Shown: in pieces, positions 45,590-54,417 of the stretch
Layout of the letters: every line of letters starts with the position of its first letter
Numbering within the stretch: position 1 is the stretch's first letter
Source of the DNA: Sporosarcina sp. FSL K6-1508
GTDB taxonomy: Bacteria > Bacillota > Bacilli > Bacillales_A > Planococcaceae
Reading direction: 5' to 3'
NCBI RefSeq assembly: GCF_038007465.1
Contig: NZ_JBBOXF010000001.1
Coordinates: 434,001-498,000 of the forward strand
DNA: 64,000 nucleotides
Made by a program: the position numbers and the translations under genes
The notes under the pieces: generated by a model
What the model was told of the DNA's origin: nothing
The model's database searches: none
The model's input: only the letters and a program-made list of their open reading frames with translations

Positions 45590-46032
45590 TTCTGCTCAAT
45601 CCCCTTTTCAGGATACTTTTTCTGACCGCCAATCCACTCTTCGCCATCTTCCCATATTTCTTTTTTCCAGATGGGCACGATTTCTTTGATGCGTTCAATT
45701 GCATATTCGTTCGCCTCATAGGCCGCTTTACGATGCGGTGAGGAAACTGCAATGATTACCGCAATATCTGAAATATGCATCTCTCCGATTCGATGGGCAA
45801 TCGCCACTTTTACGCCCGGCCATTTCGCTTCCATTTCCGCCCCGATTTGTACCAGTTTCTTTTCCGCCATCGGAACATATGCCTCATAAGACAAATACAA
45901 TGTACGAATCCCATGCGTCCATTCCCGTACATGGCCTGTAAATACAGTGACGGCGCCCGCACCTGCATGGAGGACATAATCCGTATACTTTTGCGATTCA
46001 ATTGGTGTTTCAACAATTTCAAACGGTTTCAT
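45586..46032 (-). CDS. moaE: Molybdopterin synthase catalytic subunit MoaE
   Basis: 148 aa from the ATG at 46032, with AAGGAGG upstream; longer frames begin inside mobB. MoaE motifs are GAVTVFTGHVREWT, YLSYEAYVPMAEKKL, IAHRIGEMHISDIAVIIAVSSPHR and the C-terminal VPIWKKEIWEDGEEWIG. The conserved lysines bind the precursor and MoaD. It overlaps mobB by 14 bp. Confidence 0.93.
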   Translation of the reverse strand: MKPFEIVETPIESQKYTDYVLHAGAGAVTVFTGHVREWTHGIRTLYLSYEAYVPMAEKKLVQIGAEMEAKWPGVKVAIAHRIGEMHISDIAVIIAVSSPHRKAAYEANEYAIERIKEIVPIWKKEIWEDGEEWIGGQKKYPEKGIEQK

Positions 46033-46531
46033 TGCCATCCTCCTTTTCAATCCAGTCAAGTAGCCATCCATCCAATTGCTCAACGTCTAGCCTAGATGTA
46101 ATATGCGAAATCCCAATTGCGCTTTCCGTGTACCCGACGATGAGCTGAATGCTATCCAATTTACACAGTGATACCCAATCTTCGTTATTCCTCAGAAGGA
46201 CCACTTTCTCTCCTTGTTCTTTCTTATACCCTTCAACGAGTAGAATATCCGGTTTGCTGATCGTAGCTAATTCTTTCATTCCGACGAATTCTGTCTCTTC
46301 ATTCAACAGTAATTGTACCGCACCGCCGCCTGCAACAATCGAAACGTCCGCACCACTTTCGAAAAACTGCATCGTATCTGTCGCGGAATCGGGCATAGCA
46401 GGTTGCCCCCCGTGTCCATGATGTTTCAATACGGCGACCGAAAAACCTTTGTCTTTCAGTAAACGAACCCATCTCGCAATAAGTGTTGTCTTCCCGCTAT
46501 TTTTATAGCCGACTATATGAAGCGTCTTCAT
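46019..46531 (-). CDS. mobB: Molybdopterin-guanine dinucleotide biosynthesis adaptor MobB
   Basis: 170 aa from the ATG at 46531, which overlaps the moeA stop (ATGA). P-loop at the start, LHIVGYKNSGKTTLIARWV, then DTMQFFESGAD and LLVEGYKKE. MobB binds GTP and assists MobA. Context and overlaps show tight coupling with moeA and moaE. Confidence 0.9.
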   Translation of the reverse strand: MKTLHIVGYKNSGKTTLIARWVRLLKDKGFSVAVLKHHGHGGQPAMPDSATDTMQFFESGADVSIVAGGGAVQLLLNEETEFVGMKELATISKPDILLVEGYKKEQGEKVVLLRNNEDWVSLCKLDSIQLIVGYTESAIGISHITSRLDVEQLDGWLLDWIEKEDGNETV

Positions 46532-47784
46532 AGTACCCACTCACCGATGCCTTGCTCAGCTCCGAGCAATAGAATATCGACATCTGCTCCAGTCCTGTAC
46601 CCGCGCGTTCCACTTGGCAAGACAATCAGGCAATTCCCCCGTGCAATCGATGAAACCGCATTTGATTTATTAAAGCCCGCAGGCACTGCAACGATACCCG
46701 CAGGCGTTGTTTCCCAAAATGCACGAATGAAGCGCGTGAAAGGATTCGGCTTTGCGAAGTCTTCGCCGAGTTTCACTGTCATACGCGGCATATAGGGTGT
46801 GATAGCCCCCTGCATGCCAAGAATCGCAGGTCTCGTCAACAATTCAAAACCCGTAAAACAGGCGGAAGGATTTCCCGATAGACCGAACAAAAGTTTATTA
46901 CCAAGCACAGCGACCGTCGTCACGCTTCCCGGACGCATCGCAACTTTGTTAAATAAAGCCTTAGCACCGAGCCGCTCGTAAATAGCAGGCAAATAATCAT
47001 AATCTCCGACGGAAACACCGCCTGTCGTAATCAGTAAATCCGTTTCAGCAAGCGCTTTTTCAACTACTTCCGTGCACGTATCGAGATCATCCACCTGCAT
47101 ACCATATGATGTGTAGCCAATTCCCATTCGTGTTAGTTGCGCTGCAATCATCGGCCCATTTGAATTTCGGATCTTTCCAGGCGCAAGTTCTTCGGACACG
47201 TCAAGCAATTCCGTCCCTGTCGAAAGAATACCAGCGATAGGACGCTTGGCTACGTTAACTTTTGCATAACCGAATGTCGCAAGGAGCGCAATTGTACCTG
47301 GATGGATAAATGCCCCAGCCTCAATTAAACGTTCACCTTCTTTTGCATCTTCACCTTTAAAAGATATATTTTCGCCTTGGCTAAATGGTTTTCGCAACGT
47401 GAAACTGTCTTTTCCTTCGGTCGTCTGCTCTAGCATGACAACCGCGTCGGCATTATCTGGAATCGGGGCACCTGTCATAATCCGGTATGCTTCCCTAGAA
47501 CCAATGCCGCGGTCCGCTACATGTCCTGCACCTATTTCACCAATTACAGTGAACGGTATACGGTTATCCCCCGAGGCGCCTACTGTATCTTCTGCACGGA
47601 CCGCAAATCCATCATAAGGTGACCTGTCGAATGAAGGCACATCATGTTTTGCAATAATCGGTTCGGCAAGAATTCTGCCATATGTATGTTCAAGTGCAAT
47701 CGCTTCTGTACCCATCATATGGACGTTTTCCATAACAAGACGGACAGCTTCCGACACCTGAATAGGCTTTCTCATTTCTACCAT
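46528..47784 (-). CDS. moeA: Molybdopterin molybdenumtransferase MoeA
   Basis: 418 aa; ATG with GAGGAGGAT upstream. MoeA blocks are PSFDRSPYDGFAVRAED, RIMTGAPIPDNADAVVMLE, ILSTGTELLDV, TTGGVSVGDYDYLP and FGLSGNPSACFTGFELL. It inserts molybdate into adenylated molybdopterin. First gene of the six-gene operon, divergent from moaC with only about 65 bp between the starts. Confidence 0.93.
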   Translation of the reverse strand: MVEMRKPIQVSEAVRLVMENVHMMGTEAIALEHTYGRILAEPIIAKHDVPSFDRSPYDGFAVRAEDTVGASGDNRIPFTVIGEIGAGHVADRGIGSREAYRIMTGAPIPDNADAVVMLEQTTEGKDSFTLRKPFSQGENISFKGEDAKEGERLIEAGAFIHPGTIALLATFGYAKVNVAKRPIAGILSTGTELLDVSEELAPGKIRNSNGPMIAAQLTRMGIGYTSYGMQVDDLDTCTEVVEKALAETDLLITTGGVSVGDYDYLPAIYERLGAKALFNKVAMRPGSVTTVAVLGNKLLFGLSGNPSACFTGFELLTRPAILGMQGAITPYMPRMTVKLGEDFAKPNPFTRFIRAFWETTPAGIVAVPAGFNKSNAVSSIARGNCLIVLPSGTRGYRTGADVDILLLGAEQGIGEWVL

Positions 47785-47849
47785 AAGGATCCTCCTCTTT
47801 TATCTGCTATACTGAAAACATTATGTATGATATGAAAGGAATGACTCCA

Positions 47850-48341
47850 TTGTCAGAGCTCACACATTTCAACGAACAAGGCCGTGCGAAAATGGTCGAC
47901 GTTTCCGACAAGGCAGAAACAGTCCGGACAGCAATCGCAAAATCTTCCATCGTCGTTAACGAATTAATTCATTCACAAATTACGGAAGGTACAAATAAAA
48001 AAGGGGATGTATTTGCAGTCGCCCAAGTCGCTGCTATCATGGCGGCAAAAAGTACCTCCTCCATCATTCCCATGTGCCACCCGATTCCACTGACAGGCGT
48101 CAATATCCGTTTCGAATGGAATATCGACGAATCAGCTGGTTATTATGAAGTGCTAATCGAAGCCGAAGTGAAAACAAAAGGCGTGACGGGTGTTGAAATG
48201 GAAGCACTCACTGCCGCCTCAGCTGCTGCGCTGACAATTTACGACATGTGCAAAGCGGCTGGAAAAGAAATGGTCATAGGGCCGACAATGCTTCTGCAAA
48301 AGACCGGCGGAAAAAATGGGGATTACAATCGACAAGCTTAA
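47850..48341 (+). CDS. moaC: Cyclic pyranopterin monophosphate synthase MoaC
   Basis: 163 aa from the TTG at 47850, preceded by AAAGGA; the family normally begins just before the LTHFNEQGRAKMVDVSDK block, which favours this start over an ATG at 47823. Active-site regions are IIPMCHPIPLTGV and TGVEMEALTAASAAALTIYDMCK. It converts 3',8-cyclo-GTP to cPMP after MoaA. It is the only Moco gene here on the plus strand. Confidence 0.92.
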   Translation: MSELTHFNEQGRAKMVDVSDKAETVRTAIAKSSIVVNELIHSQITEGTNKKGDVFAVAQVAAIMAAKSTSSIIPMCHPIPLTGVNIRFEWNIDESAGYYEVLIEAEVKTKGVTGVEMEALTAASAAALTIYDMCKAAGKEMVIGPTMLLQKTGGKNGDYNRQA

Positions 48342-48352
48342 AATGACTGTCT

Positions 48353-48377
48353 GACCAGCATTTGCTGGTCTTCTTTA
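48353..48377. terminator. Terminator between convergent moaC and moaB
   Basis: GACCAGC pairs with GCTGGTC around ATTT, followed by TTCTTT. Confidence 0.7.
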
Positions 48378-48385
48378 TACATTAA

Positions 48386-48901
48386 TCAGTCGTCCAGATG
48401 CTTCGTCAGCTCATGGACGATATGGTGAACCTCAGGCAAGATCAGCCTATCCATCGCAAGTTCAACTGCTTTCACAGATCCGGGAAGTGCAAAATACGCC
48501 TTCTCTTTAATTACACCCGCCGCCGCTCTGCTTAATAATGCCTTCGTTCCAACATCCTCTGTATAGCTCAGATACCTGAACAATTCTCCAAAGCCATCTA
48601 TCCTTTTCGTGAAATAAGGCGATACAGTTTCAATTGTGACATCACGGAAACCAATGCCCGTCCCACCTGTTGATATGATTGCATTAACGTTCGGATTTCG
48701 CAGCCATTCTTCTACGATTGATTCGATTTCCATCTTGTCATCTTGACAGATCCATGATTCAAAGACATGATGACCCGCCGATTCAAGCTTTTGCCGAATT
48801 GTCCAGCCACTTTTGTCATTCGACACATTTCGCGTATCACTCGTCGTCAAAACACAAAAAATAAGTTTTCTCTCTTTATCCGAGTCGTTCAAGTGTGACA
48901 A
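48386..48901 (-). CDS. moaB: MoaB/Mog-type molybdenum cofactor protein
   Basis: 171 aa with a TTG start 8 nt after GGAGGG. MogA/MoaB fold motifs are VLTTSDTRNVSNDKSG, NAIISTGGTGIGFRDVTIE and the GSVKAVELAM loop (FALPGSVKAVELAMDRLI in parts). It adenylates molybdopterin ahead of MoeA or has a related role. It lies 15 bp after the moeB stop and is probably co-transcribed with it. Confidence 0.9.
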   Translation of the reverse strand: MSHLNDSDKERKLIFCVLTTSDTRNVSNDKSGWTIRQKLESAGHHVFESWICQDDKMEIESIVEEWLRNPNVNAIISTGGTGIGFRDVTIETVSPYFTKRIDGFGELFRYLSYTEDVGTKALLSRAAAGVIKEKAYFALPGSVKAVELAMDRLILPEVHHIVHELTKHLDD

Positions 48902-48916
48902 GTATATCCCTCCAGT

Positions 48917-49936
48917 TTACCCAAAAAATTGATGGTACAATTTACGGCCTATTTTCATATCCTTAAGTCCATGGATTAATAAACGGCCATTTCCAAATAA
49001 AATAAAGCGATACCGCTCCGTATTGAATTCCACGAAAAACGGGGTCACTTTATAAGGCACCCCCAACCTTTTAGCGACTGTTTCGCCATCTGTAATCGTC
49101 AATGAGCGGCTTGCATCCGGAATAATCTGTATCGTATCTCGTCCGCATAGCACCGCATATATAGTTCCTTCTGCACGGTGTAGTGCAGGATATGTGGGCG
49201 AATTTCCACATGTCTCACATACTTCGTTCCGCAGACGAGAAATCCCTGCTTCTACATGTGTATTGTTCCAAACATCGAAATGGAACAGCTTCGTGCGCAT
49301 CGCATCCTTATTCCCTGTTAGCCACTTCAGCGCTTCCGCACTTTGATGCGCAGCCGTAATTTGAACGGCAGGTGCAATAATTCCTGTTGTATCGCAAGTT
49401 TCATTAACCGAAGGTAAAACCGGCAACAAACAGCGGAAACAAGCTGACTCACCTGGTACAAATGGAAAAATCGAACCCGAACTGCCTACACATGCCCCGT
49501 AAATCCATGGAATATTCTTTTTCCATGCAAGATCATTTATCAACAGGCGCGTTTCGAAGTTATCTGTCGCATCCATGATTAAATCAGTATCATCAGTGAT
49601 CTGCTCCATTATCGAGCCGTCTACATGGTCAAGGATAGTAACAATTTCAACGTCTTGCCGGATTGTCTTCAAACGAGCGGCGGCTGCAATTACTTTAGGG
49701 TTCCCGTCCTGCGCATCTTGTTCAGTGAAAAGCTGTTGTCTTTGCAAATTAGAAGGCTCGACATAATCCCGATCTGCAATCGTCAGTTTTCTTACCCCTG
49801 CCCGAACAAGCGTCTCTGAAACGGATGAGCCTAATGCGCCACACCCAATAATGACAACATGGGCCGAACTTAACTTATCTTGTCCCGCCTGTCCTACAGG
49901 TTTAAATAATGTTTGCCTCGAATACCGGTTTTTCAA
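48917..49936 (-). CDS. moeB: Molybdopterin-synthase adenylyltransferase MoeB (ThiF family)
   Basis: 339 aa. The nucleotide motif HVVIIGCGALGSSVSETLVRAG lies near residue 30. RDYVEPSNLQRQQLF, MDATDNFETR and two zinc-binding Cys pairs (CFRCLLP and CETCG) follow. The C-terminal 80 residues are a short domain as in Bacillus MoeB. It activates the MoaD C-terminus by adenylation. It follows narK by 62 bp, with a terminator-like hairpin between, and precedes moaB. Confidence 0.9.
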   Translation of the reverse strand: MKNRYSRQTLFKPVGQAGQDKLSSAHVVIIGCGALGSSVSETLVRAGVRKLTIADRDYVEPSNLQRQQLFTEQDAQDGNPKVIAAAARLKTIRQDVEIVTILDHVDGSIMEQITDDTDLIMDATDNFETRLLINDLAWKKNIPWIYGACVGSSGSIFPFVPGESACFRCLLPVLPSVNETCDTTGIIAPAVQITAAHQSAEALKWLTGNKDAMRTKLFHFDVWNNTHVEAGISRLRNEVCETCGNSPTYPALHRAEGTIYAVLCGRDTIQIIPDASRSLTITDGETVAKRLGVPYKVTPFFVEFNTERYRFILFGNGRLLIHGLKDMKIGRKLYHQFFG

Positions 49937-49966
49937 CAGCCTTCTCTCCCCCTCTAAATTGAAGCA

Positions 49967-49997
49967 AGGGCTACCGGTCTGTTCGACCGGATGCCCT
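49967..49997 (-). terminator. Terminator-like hairpin after narK
   Basis: AGGGC..ACCGGTC pairs with GACCGG..GCCCT (one-base offset) around a short loop, directly after the narK stop on the minus strand. The T-run is weak, so read-through into moeB-moaB is possible. Confidence 0.5.
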
Positions 49998-49998
49998 C

Positions 49999-51495
49999 TC
50001 AGCCTCTCGGCGTTATATCACTGAATGTTCCGACGTAACGGGTTATATCTCCGGAATCATCTTTCACTGCACTGATTGACAGCAGTTCAAGGTATTCCTC
50101 ACCGTTTTTGCGTTTATTCCATACTTCGCCTTGCCATAAGCCCTCTTGACCAATTTGACTCCACATTGACGTATAAAACTCTTTCGAGTGTCTTCCGGAA
50201 CTATACATATTCGGATTGCTGCCCACTACTTCTTCTTCCGTATAGCCAGTCAGTTTGGTAAACGCGGGGTTCACCGATTCAATCGTTCCTGTCACGTCTG
50301 TTACAAGAATACCTTGGCCTGTCGAATTGAAAACTTCTGCAGACATGCTAAGCCGATCCATATAATAGAGCCAGATGACGAGGACCAGGCTTACGAGCGC
50401 CACTTGAGAGAACGCCATAAAACCAATTGAATAGGAACCTGTCATCGAGTGGATAACCGATAGCAGCAAAGGAGGAAAAAATCCGCCTAGACCGCCCATC
50501 ATCGATACAATTCCGTTGGCAATCCCCGCCTGTTTGTTGAAATAAAACGGAACAAGTTTGAAAATGACGCCATTCCCGATTCCAGCAGCGACAGCGATTA
50601 ACATACTACCCACCGTATACAACTCAATCGACGGTGAAAATGCGAGAATAATAGCGGCAAACGTAAGACCCGCAAAGACACCCATCAATAAGAACAACGG
50701 CTGGAATTTATCAGCAAGCCATCCACCGACTGGCCGCAGAAATGTCGCGACTACGATAAAACCTGCAGTCCGCATACCCGCATCCACTTTCTCCAGTTCA
50801 AAGTACGTGACCAGAAAGTTGGGAAGGAAAATTGTAAATGCAACAAACGAACCAAACGTTATGAAATAGAATAGAGAGAAGAACCACAGTTTCTCATTTT
50901 TATAAACGCCTTTGATTTGCTCGAGAATCGGTGTTTTCACTTTCACTTCGTGCTTATCACCAAATATGAAGTTCAAAGCTGCGAAGATAAGCAGTAGTAC
51001 AAGATAGAATTTGACCGTCATCGACCAACCTACTTGCGTTGCGATGACTGGTGCCGCGAAGGTTGAAATTGCAGTCCCCATATTTCCCATTCCGTAAATA
51101 CCATTGACGAGACCATGCTTTTTCTTTGGATAATACTTAGGAAGCGATGTTACACCAACAGAGAATACAGCCCCTCCGATTCCGAGGAATGTACCTCCAA
51201 TAATCAGATCTGCGAACGTCGACGCAGAACTTATGTAAAACACAGGAAACAAGAGTAATATGAAACTCGCAAAAAAAATTATTCTTGCACCAAAGATATT
51301 TGCATAATAGCCGAGCGGTATTCTAAGGATGGACCCTAGTACAACCGGAACAGCTGTTACAATAGCAAGTTTTTCCGCCGGAATCGCAATATCCTCACGG
51401 ATGAATGGTAACAGTGAAGAAATTAGCACCCATACCATGAAACCGACTACTAAATTCGCCGTTTGTAATGGCAATTGTATTTTTTTATTCATCAA
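49999..51495 (-). CDS. narK: NarK-type nitrate/nitrite transporter fused to a C-terminal PAS domain
   Basis: 498 aa. Residues about 10-385 are an MFS nitrate transporter of about 12 helices. NarK marks include the RIPLGYYANIFGAR loop, GIGGAVFSVGVTSLPKYYP, GLVNGIYGMGNMGTA and the second-half GIANGIVSMMGGLGGFFPP. Unlike ordinary NarK (about 395-430 aa), it continues after the last helix into a full PAS fold (about 388-495): GILVTDVTGTIESVNPAFTK, LTGYTEEEVVGSNP, GQGLWQGEVWNKRKNGE-like WQGEVWNKRKNGEEY, and RYVGTFSDIT. No kinase, GGDEF or other output domain follows. It takes up nitrate and/or exports nitrite; the PAS domain could sense redox, oxygen or a ligand, or bind a partner. NreC-type dyads lie upstream. 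Confidence 0.88.
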   Translation of the reverse strand: MMNKKIQLPLQTANLVVGFMVWVLISSLLPFIREDIAIPAEKLAIVTAVPVVLGSILRIPLGYYANIFGARIIFFASFILLLFPVFYISSASTFADLIIGGTFLGIGGAVFSVGVTSLPKYYPKKKHGLVNGIYGMGNMGTAISTFAAPVIATQVGWSMTVKFYLVLLLIFAALNFIFGDKHEVKVKTPILEQIKGVYKNEKLWFFSLFYFITFGSFVAFTIFLPNFLVTYFELEKVDAGMRTAGFIVVATFLRPVGGWLADKFQPLFLLMGVFAGLTFAAIILAFSPSIELYTVGSMLIAVAAGIGNGVIFKLVPFYFNKQAGIANGIVSMMGGLGGFFPPLLLSVIHSMTGSYSIGFMAFSQVALVSLVLVIWLYYMDRLSMSAEVFNSTGQGILVTDVTGTIESVNPAFTKLTGYTEEEVVGSNPNMYSSGRHSKEFYTSMWSQIGQEGLWQGEVWNKRKNGEEYLELLSISAVKDDSGDITRYVGTFSDITPRG

Positions 51496-51580
51496 AGATC
51501 AATCCAATCATTATTTATTTGAATGAATTCGACATTGATTCCCTGCTTTAATTATAGATATATTATTTTACGATAAGTAG

Positions 51581-51617
51581 TAGGTACTCCCCCTTTTGCC
51601 TACAAGGGTTTTCCCTA
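51581..51617. promoter_or_regulatory. NreC-box candidates upstream of narK
   Basis: AAGGG-TTTT-CCCTA at 51604-51617 fits the TAGGG-N4-CCCTA dyad at nine of ten arm bases. TAGGT-ACTC-CCCCT at 51581-51594 is a weaker match. Both lie 85-125 bp before the narK start. Confidence 0.6.
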
Positions 51618-51643
51618 TATCAAGCAATCTCTAACAAAACCTA

Positions 51644-52171
51644 CTAAAGTATTGATGTATATAATTGCTCATAGAGTTTATCTTGCTCTTTTATGTTAAG
51701 GATATTATTAACCATTAAAAATAACACTGATTCTTCTTTTAAAAAATGAACGGTTATGACCTCAAACGCTTCTGCAGCATCTTGAACAACTTTTTTCATT
51801 TCTTCCATCGAAAAGTGGCTTACATCACCTAATGTGTGGTGGAGAAAATGACCGATATATGCATCGATTTCTTCGTGTTCTTCTTCCGTTGCATTGACGG
51901 GGCCCTGTTCCGATCCAACATACTGAGCAAGCATCGGAAAGAGAAATTCTTCTTCTTTGTCCGTATGGTTCTTTAACGGTTCAATGAATTCAACGATGAG
52001 TTTTCTAAGCGACTTCAACGCCTCATGACCTTCTTCAACCGTATAAATATCCCTCTCAAAAGCAAGGACAATCGTATGCCAGCCGCTCATTAAGTATTCC
52101 AAATAACGGTGTTCATTTTCAAGCACACGCAAAGCCGGTAAGTCAAACTTGAACTTTTGTGCTTCAGCCAT
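51644..52171 (-). CDS. Hemerythrin-like di-iron protein
   Basis: 175 aa from the ATG at 52171, preceded by AAAGG. An all-helical hemerythrin HHE-type domain with candidate ligands is seen in LENEHRYLEYLMSGWH, LKNHTDKEEEFLFP (His-x3-Glu), TEEEHEEID (His-x3-Asp) and VHFLKEESVLF (His-x3-Glu). Such proteins bind oxygen or nitric oxide at a di-iron centre or help Fe-S repair. It lies between narK and nreC in the nitrate island, 18 bp after nreC, so it is probably co-expressed with nreABC and used in handling oxygen or NO during nitrate respiration (inferred). Confidence 0.82.
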   Translation of the reverse strand: MAEAQKFKFDLPALRVLENEHRYLEYLMSGWHTIVLAFERDIYTVEEGHEALKSLRKLIVEFIEPLKNHTDKEEEFLFPMLAQYVGSEQGPVNATEEEHEEIDAYIGHFLHHTLGDVSHFSMEEMKKVVQDAAEAFEVITVHFLKEESVLFLMVNNILNIKEQDKLYEQLYTSIL

Positions 52172-52189
52172 TTGAAACACACCTTTCCG

Positions 52190-52837
52190 CTAAAAGTTTA
52201 ATAGTTTTTTCCGCAACGCATATTCAACAAGTTCGGGCCTGTTCTTTAATTGAAGTTTTTCCATAATCCTAGCTTTGTGCGCTTCGACTGTCTTAACGGA
52301 AATATACAGTTTTTCTGCAATTTCTTTATTTCCATAGCCCTTTGCTGCGAGCGGAAGAACTTCGATTTCACGTTTCGTTAAAATCTTAAAGGGATCGTCT
52401 TCCGTTATCCCCGCATCATGTTTGACGAACTCACGAACGAGCGAAGTTGCCATCGCAGGATGGATATATGTATCACCCGCGTAAACAGTACGAACTGCTA
52501 AAAGTAATTCTCCATCTGGCGCGTTTTTAAGTACATAACCGGATGCTCCGTTTTTCAGCACATGGAATAGATACTCCTCGTCATCATGCATTGTCAAAAT
52601 GAGGATTTTTGTTTCAGGAAAATCCTCATTAATTTTCCCCGTAGCAATTAATCCACTTTCTCCGGGAGGCATGCTTAAGTCCAAAAGCAACACATCGGGA
52701 CGGAGCTTCGCAACCAAGGCATAGGCTTCCAAACCATCGGCGGCAGTGGCAACTACTTCCATATCATCTTGAAAGTTCAAAATGTGCATAAAACCGCTAC
52801 GAACCACGGCATGATCGTCCGCAATTATAATTTTCAT
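52190..52837 (-). CDS. nreC: NreC-type response regulator (NarL/LuxR family)
   Basis: 215 aa. Receiver domain (1-120) with ADDHAVVRSG, phospho-Asp in DVLLLDLSMPPGESG and Lys in GYVLKNAPDGE. The C-terminal LuxR helix-turn-helix (about 150-212) has LTKREIEVLPLAAKGYGNKEIAEKL. It overlaps nreB (ATGA). It is the transcriptional activator of nitrate respiration genes, and TAGGR-N4-YCCTA dyads before narG, narK and ric are its probable targets. Confidence 0.92.
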   Translation of the reverse strand: MKIIIADDHAVVRSGFMHILNFQDDMEVVATAADGLEAYALVAKLRPDVLLLDLSMPPGESGLIATGKINEDFPETKILILTMHDDEEYLFHVLKNGASGYVLKNAPDGELLLAVRTVYAGDTYIHPAMATSLVREFVKHDAGITEDDPFKILTKREIEVLPLAAKGYGNKEIAEKLYISVKTVEAHKARIMEKLQLKNRPELVEYALRKKLLNF

Positions 52838-53910
52838 CGGTTTCCTCCCTCCTTTTTCACAGGTACTGTGAGTGGGATTTCTAAACGTACGGATGTCCCT
52901 TTGCCAATATCCGATTGGATAACAAGCTGCCCATTTACCAGTTCTGCACGTTCTCTCATGCTATAAAGACCGAGACCTGTCCCACTTGGATCTATAATCT
53001 TTTTATCAAACCCTGATCCTTCATCAATAACCATCAATTCAAGATGCCCGGCGCGCTCAAAAAGTCGAACCGAAACCTCATCTGTACCAGCATATTTAAG
53101 CGCATTAAGAATGGCTTCCTGACAAACCCGGTAAACAACTGTCTCAATTTCACCTTCATACCTTTTCGCTTCAAGTTCAGCAGTAAAGTGAACGATAAGT
53201 CCATAATTCTTTTCAATCCATTTAAAATGCGTTCTAAAAGCAGCTTCAAGGCCAAGATCGTCTAAAGTTGCCGGTCTCAGTTCAACAGATAAATGGCGAA
53301 TATCGTCCAGTAAACGCATAAGTGAACCTTCTGTCTGCTGCACTTTCTTAAGCACTTCCGCATCTATATTCATATACTTCAACACACGTAAATCTACAAG
53401 CGAACTAAGCATTTCTTGAGCTACACTATCGTGTAATTCCCTCGACAGCCGCTTCCTTTCATCTTCCTGTGCTTTAATCACGTTTTTCATCATTGTCTTT
53501 TGATTAAGCGTTTCTTGCGTTTTATATTGTTTCGTCAAATCCCTCAGCATGAATACACGGATTCCATTTTCTGCATCAATCGTTTGGTAACTTGCTGTAT
53601 AAGGGATTATCCCTTTTCCCCGAGTATCTAAATAGACTTGAAATGAACTAAAATCATCTTGAGGACTTACTAAATAACACGACAGACATGTCTGAAGTTC
53701 TGTTTCACTCGTATACCCTTTGCAGGACATGCAAATTGCCCGTACATCTCCCTCAGCCATGCTATCCAGCACTTCTGCATCCAAAATAAGTTCCGCGGCA
53801 CTATTCATGGCAATGATTTTTCCGCTGGAGTCAAAAAAGAAGATAGCTTCAGCAGTGTTGTCGTACATTTTCATTAACAAGTCTGTCAACTGAAAATCCC
53901 CGAGTTGCAT
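52834..53910 (-). CDS. nreB: NreB-type oxygen-sensing histidine kinase
   Basis: 358 aa from the ATG at 53910, in a TGATG overlap with the nreA stop. The N-terminal PAS domain holds four cysteines in two pairs (CMSC and CLSC, about residues 58-80), as in NreB where they hold an oxygen-labile [4Fe-4S] cluster. The HisKA_3 helix carries RLSRELHDSVAQEMLSSLV (phospho-His in ELHDS) and is followed by a HATPase domain with GTGLGLYSM. No membrane segments: cytoplasmic. It phosphorylates NreC when oxygen is low. Confidence 0.93.
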   Translation of the reverse strand: MQLGDFQLTDLLMKMYDNTAEAIFFFDSSGKIIAMNSAAELILDAEVLDSMAEGDVRAICMSCKGYTSETELQTCLSCYLVSPQDDFSSFQVYLDTRGKGIIPYTASYQTIDAENGIRVFMLRDLTKQYKTQETLNQKTMMKNVIKAQEDERKRLSRELHDSVAQEMLSSLVDLRVLKYMNIDAEVLKKVQQTEGSLMRLLDDIRHLSVELRPATLDDLGLEAAFRTHFKWIEKNYGLIVHFTAELEAKRYEGEIETVVYRVCQEAILNALKYAGTDEVSVRLFERAGHLELMVIDEGSGFDKKIIDPSGTGLGLYSMRERAELVNGQLVIQSDIGKGTSVRLEIPLTVPVKKEGGNR

Positions 53911-54374
53911 CAATGCTTGACCATCTCCTTACTATAGTACGGACCGAAATTTGGTCCAACATTATTTTCGAATTCTATAAACGTTTCAGTAGTCATCCTT
54001 TTGTCATCACGATATGCAACTAGCAATACCCCATTTACACGATTGTACTTATAGAGCGGAATCGCTCCAAAACTTTTCAATCCTTCTGCAACGACGATGG
54101 GATAATTAAACAAATCATTTGGTGCAAGAGTAGTAGCTACATCTTGAATGAAAAGCGGTTTCCCTGTTTTAAACACATGGCCTGCAATCCCTTTTCCAGT
54201 TTGTAAAGTAATACGTCTATATCGATTACTTCGATTGCCGCTTACATATTCCCATTTGTGAGCAAAACGACTTTCAACCGACTGAACAAGTGCTAAAGCG
54301 ACAAAGTCGAATTCAAATAAGTCTTTCAACCGTTCTATTTCCTGCTGATAATTGAAAGCTTGGTTTTCGAACAT
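53910..54374 (-). CDS. nreA: NreA-type GAF-domain nitrate sensor
   Basis: 154 aa, one GAF domain. It begins MFENQAFNYQQEIERLKDLF and contains the ligand-pocket region RRITLQTGKGIAGHVFKTGKPLFIQDV. In staphylococci NreA binds nitrate and releases inhibition of NreB. It is first in nreABC, with all three genes overlapping, 214 bp after narI. Confidence 0.9.
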   Translation of the reverse strand: MFENQAFNYQQEIERLKDLFEFDFVALALVQSVESRFAHKWEYVSGNRSNRYRRITLQTGKGIAGHVFKTGKPLFIQDVATTLAPNDLFNYPIVVAEGLKSFGAIPLYKYNRVNGVLLVAYRDDKRMTTETFIEFENNVGPNFGPYYSKEMVKH

Positions 54375-54417
54375 TACTTTTTCTCCCCGTCTGGAAACAG
54401 GCGAACTCTATAAGTTG

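Noticed and set aside
49937..49998. Moco riboswitch before moeB
   Set aside because: The hairpin follows the narK stop and looks like a terminator; the multi-stem Moco motif is not evident.
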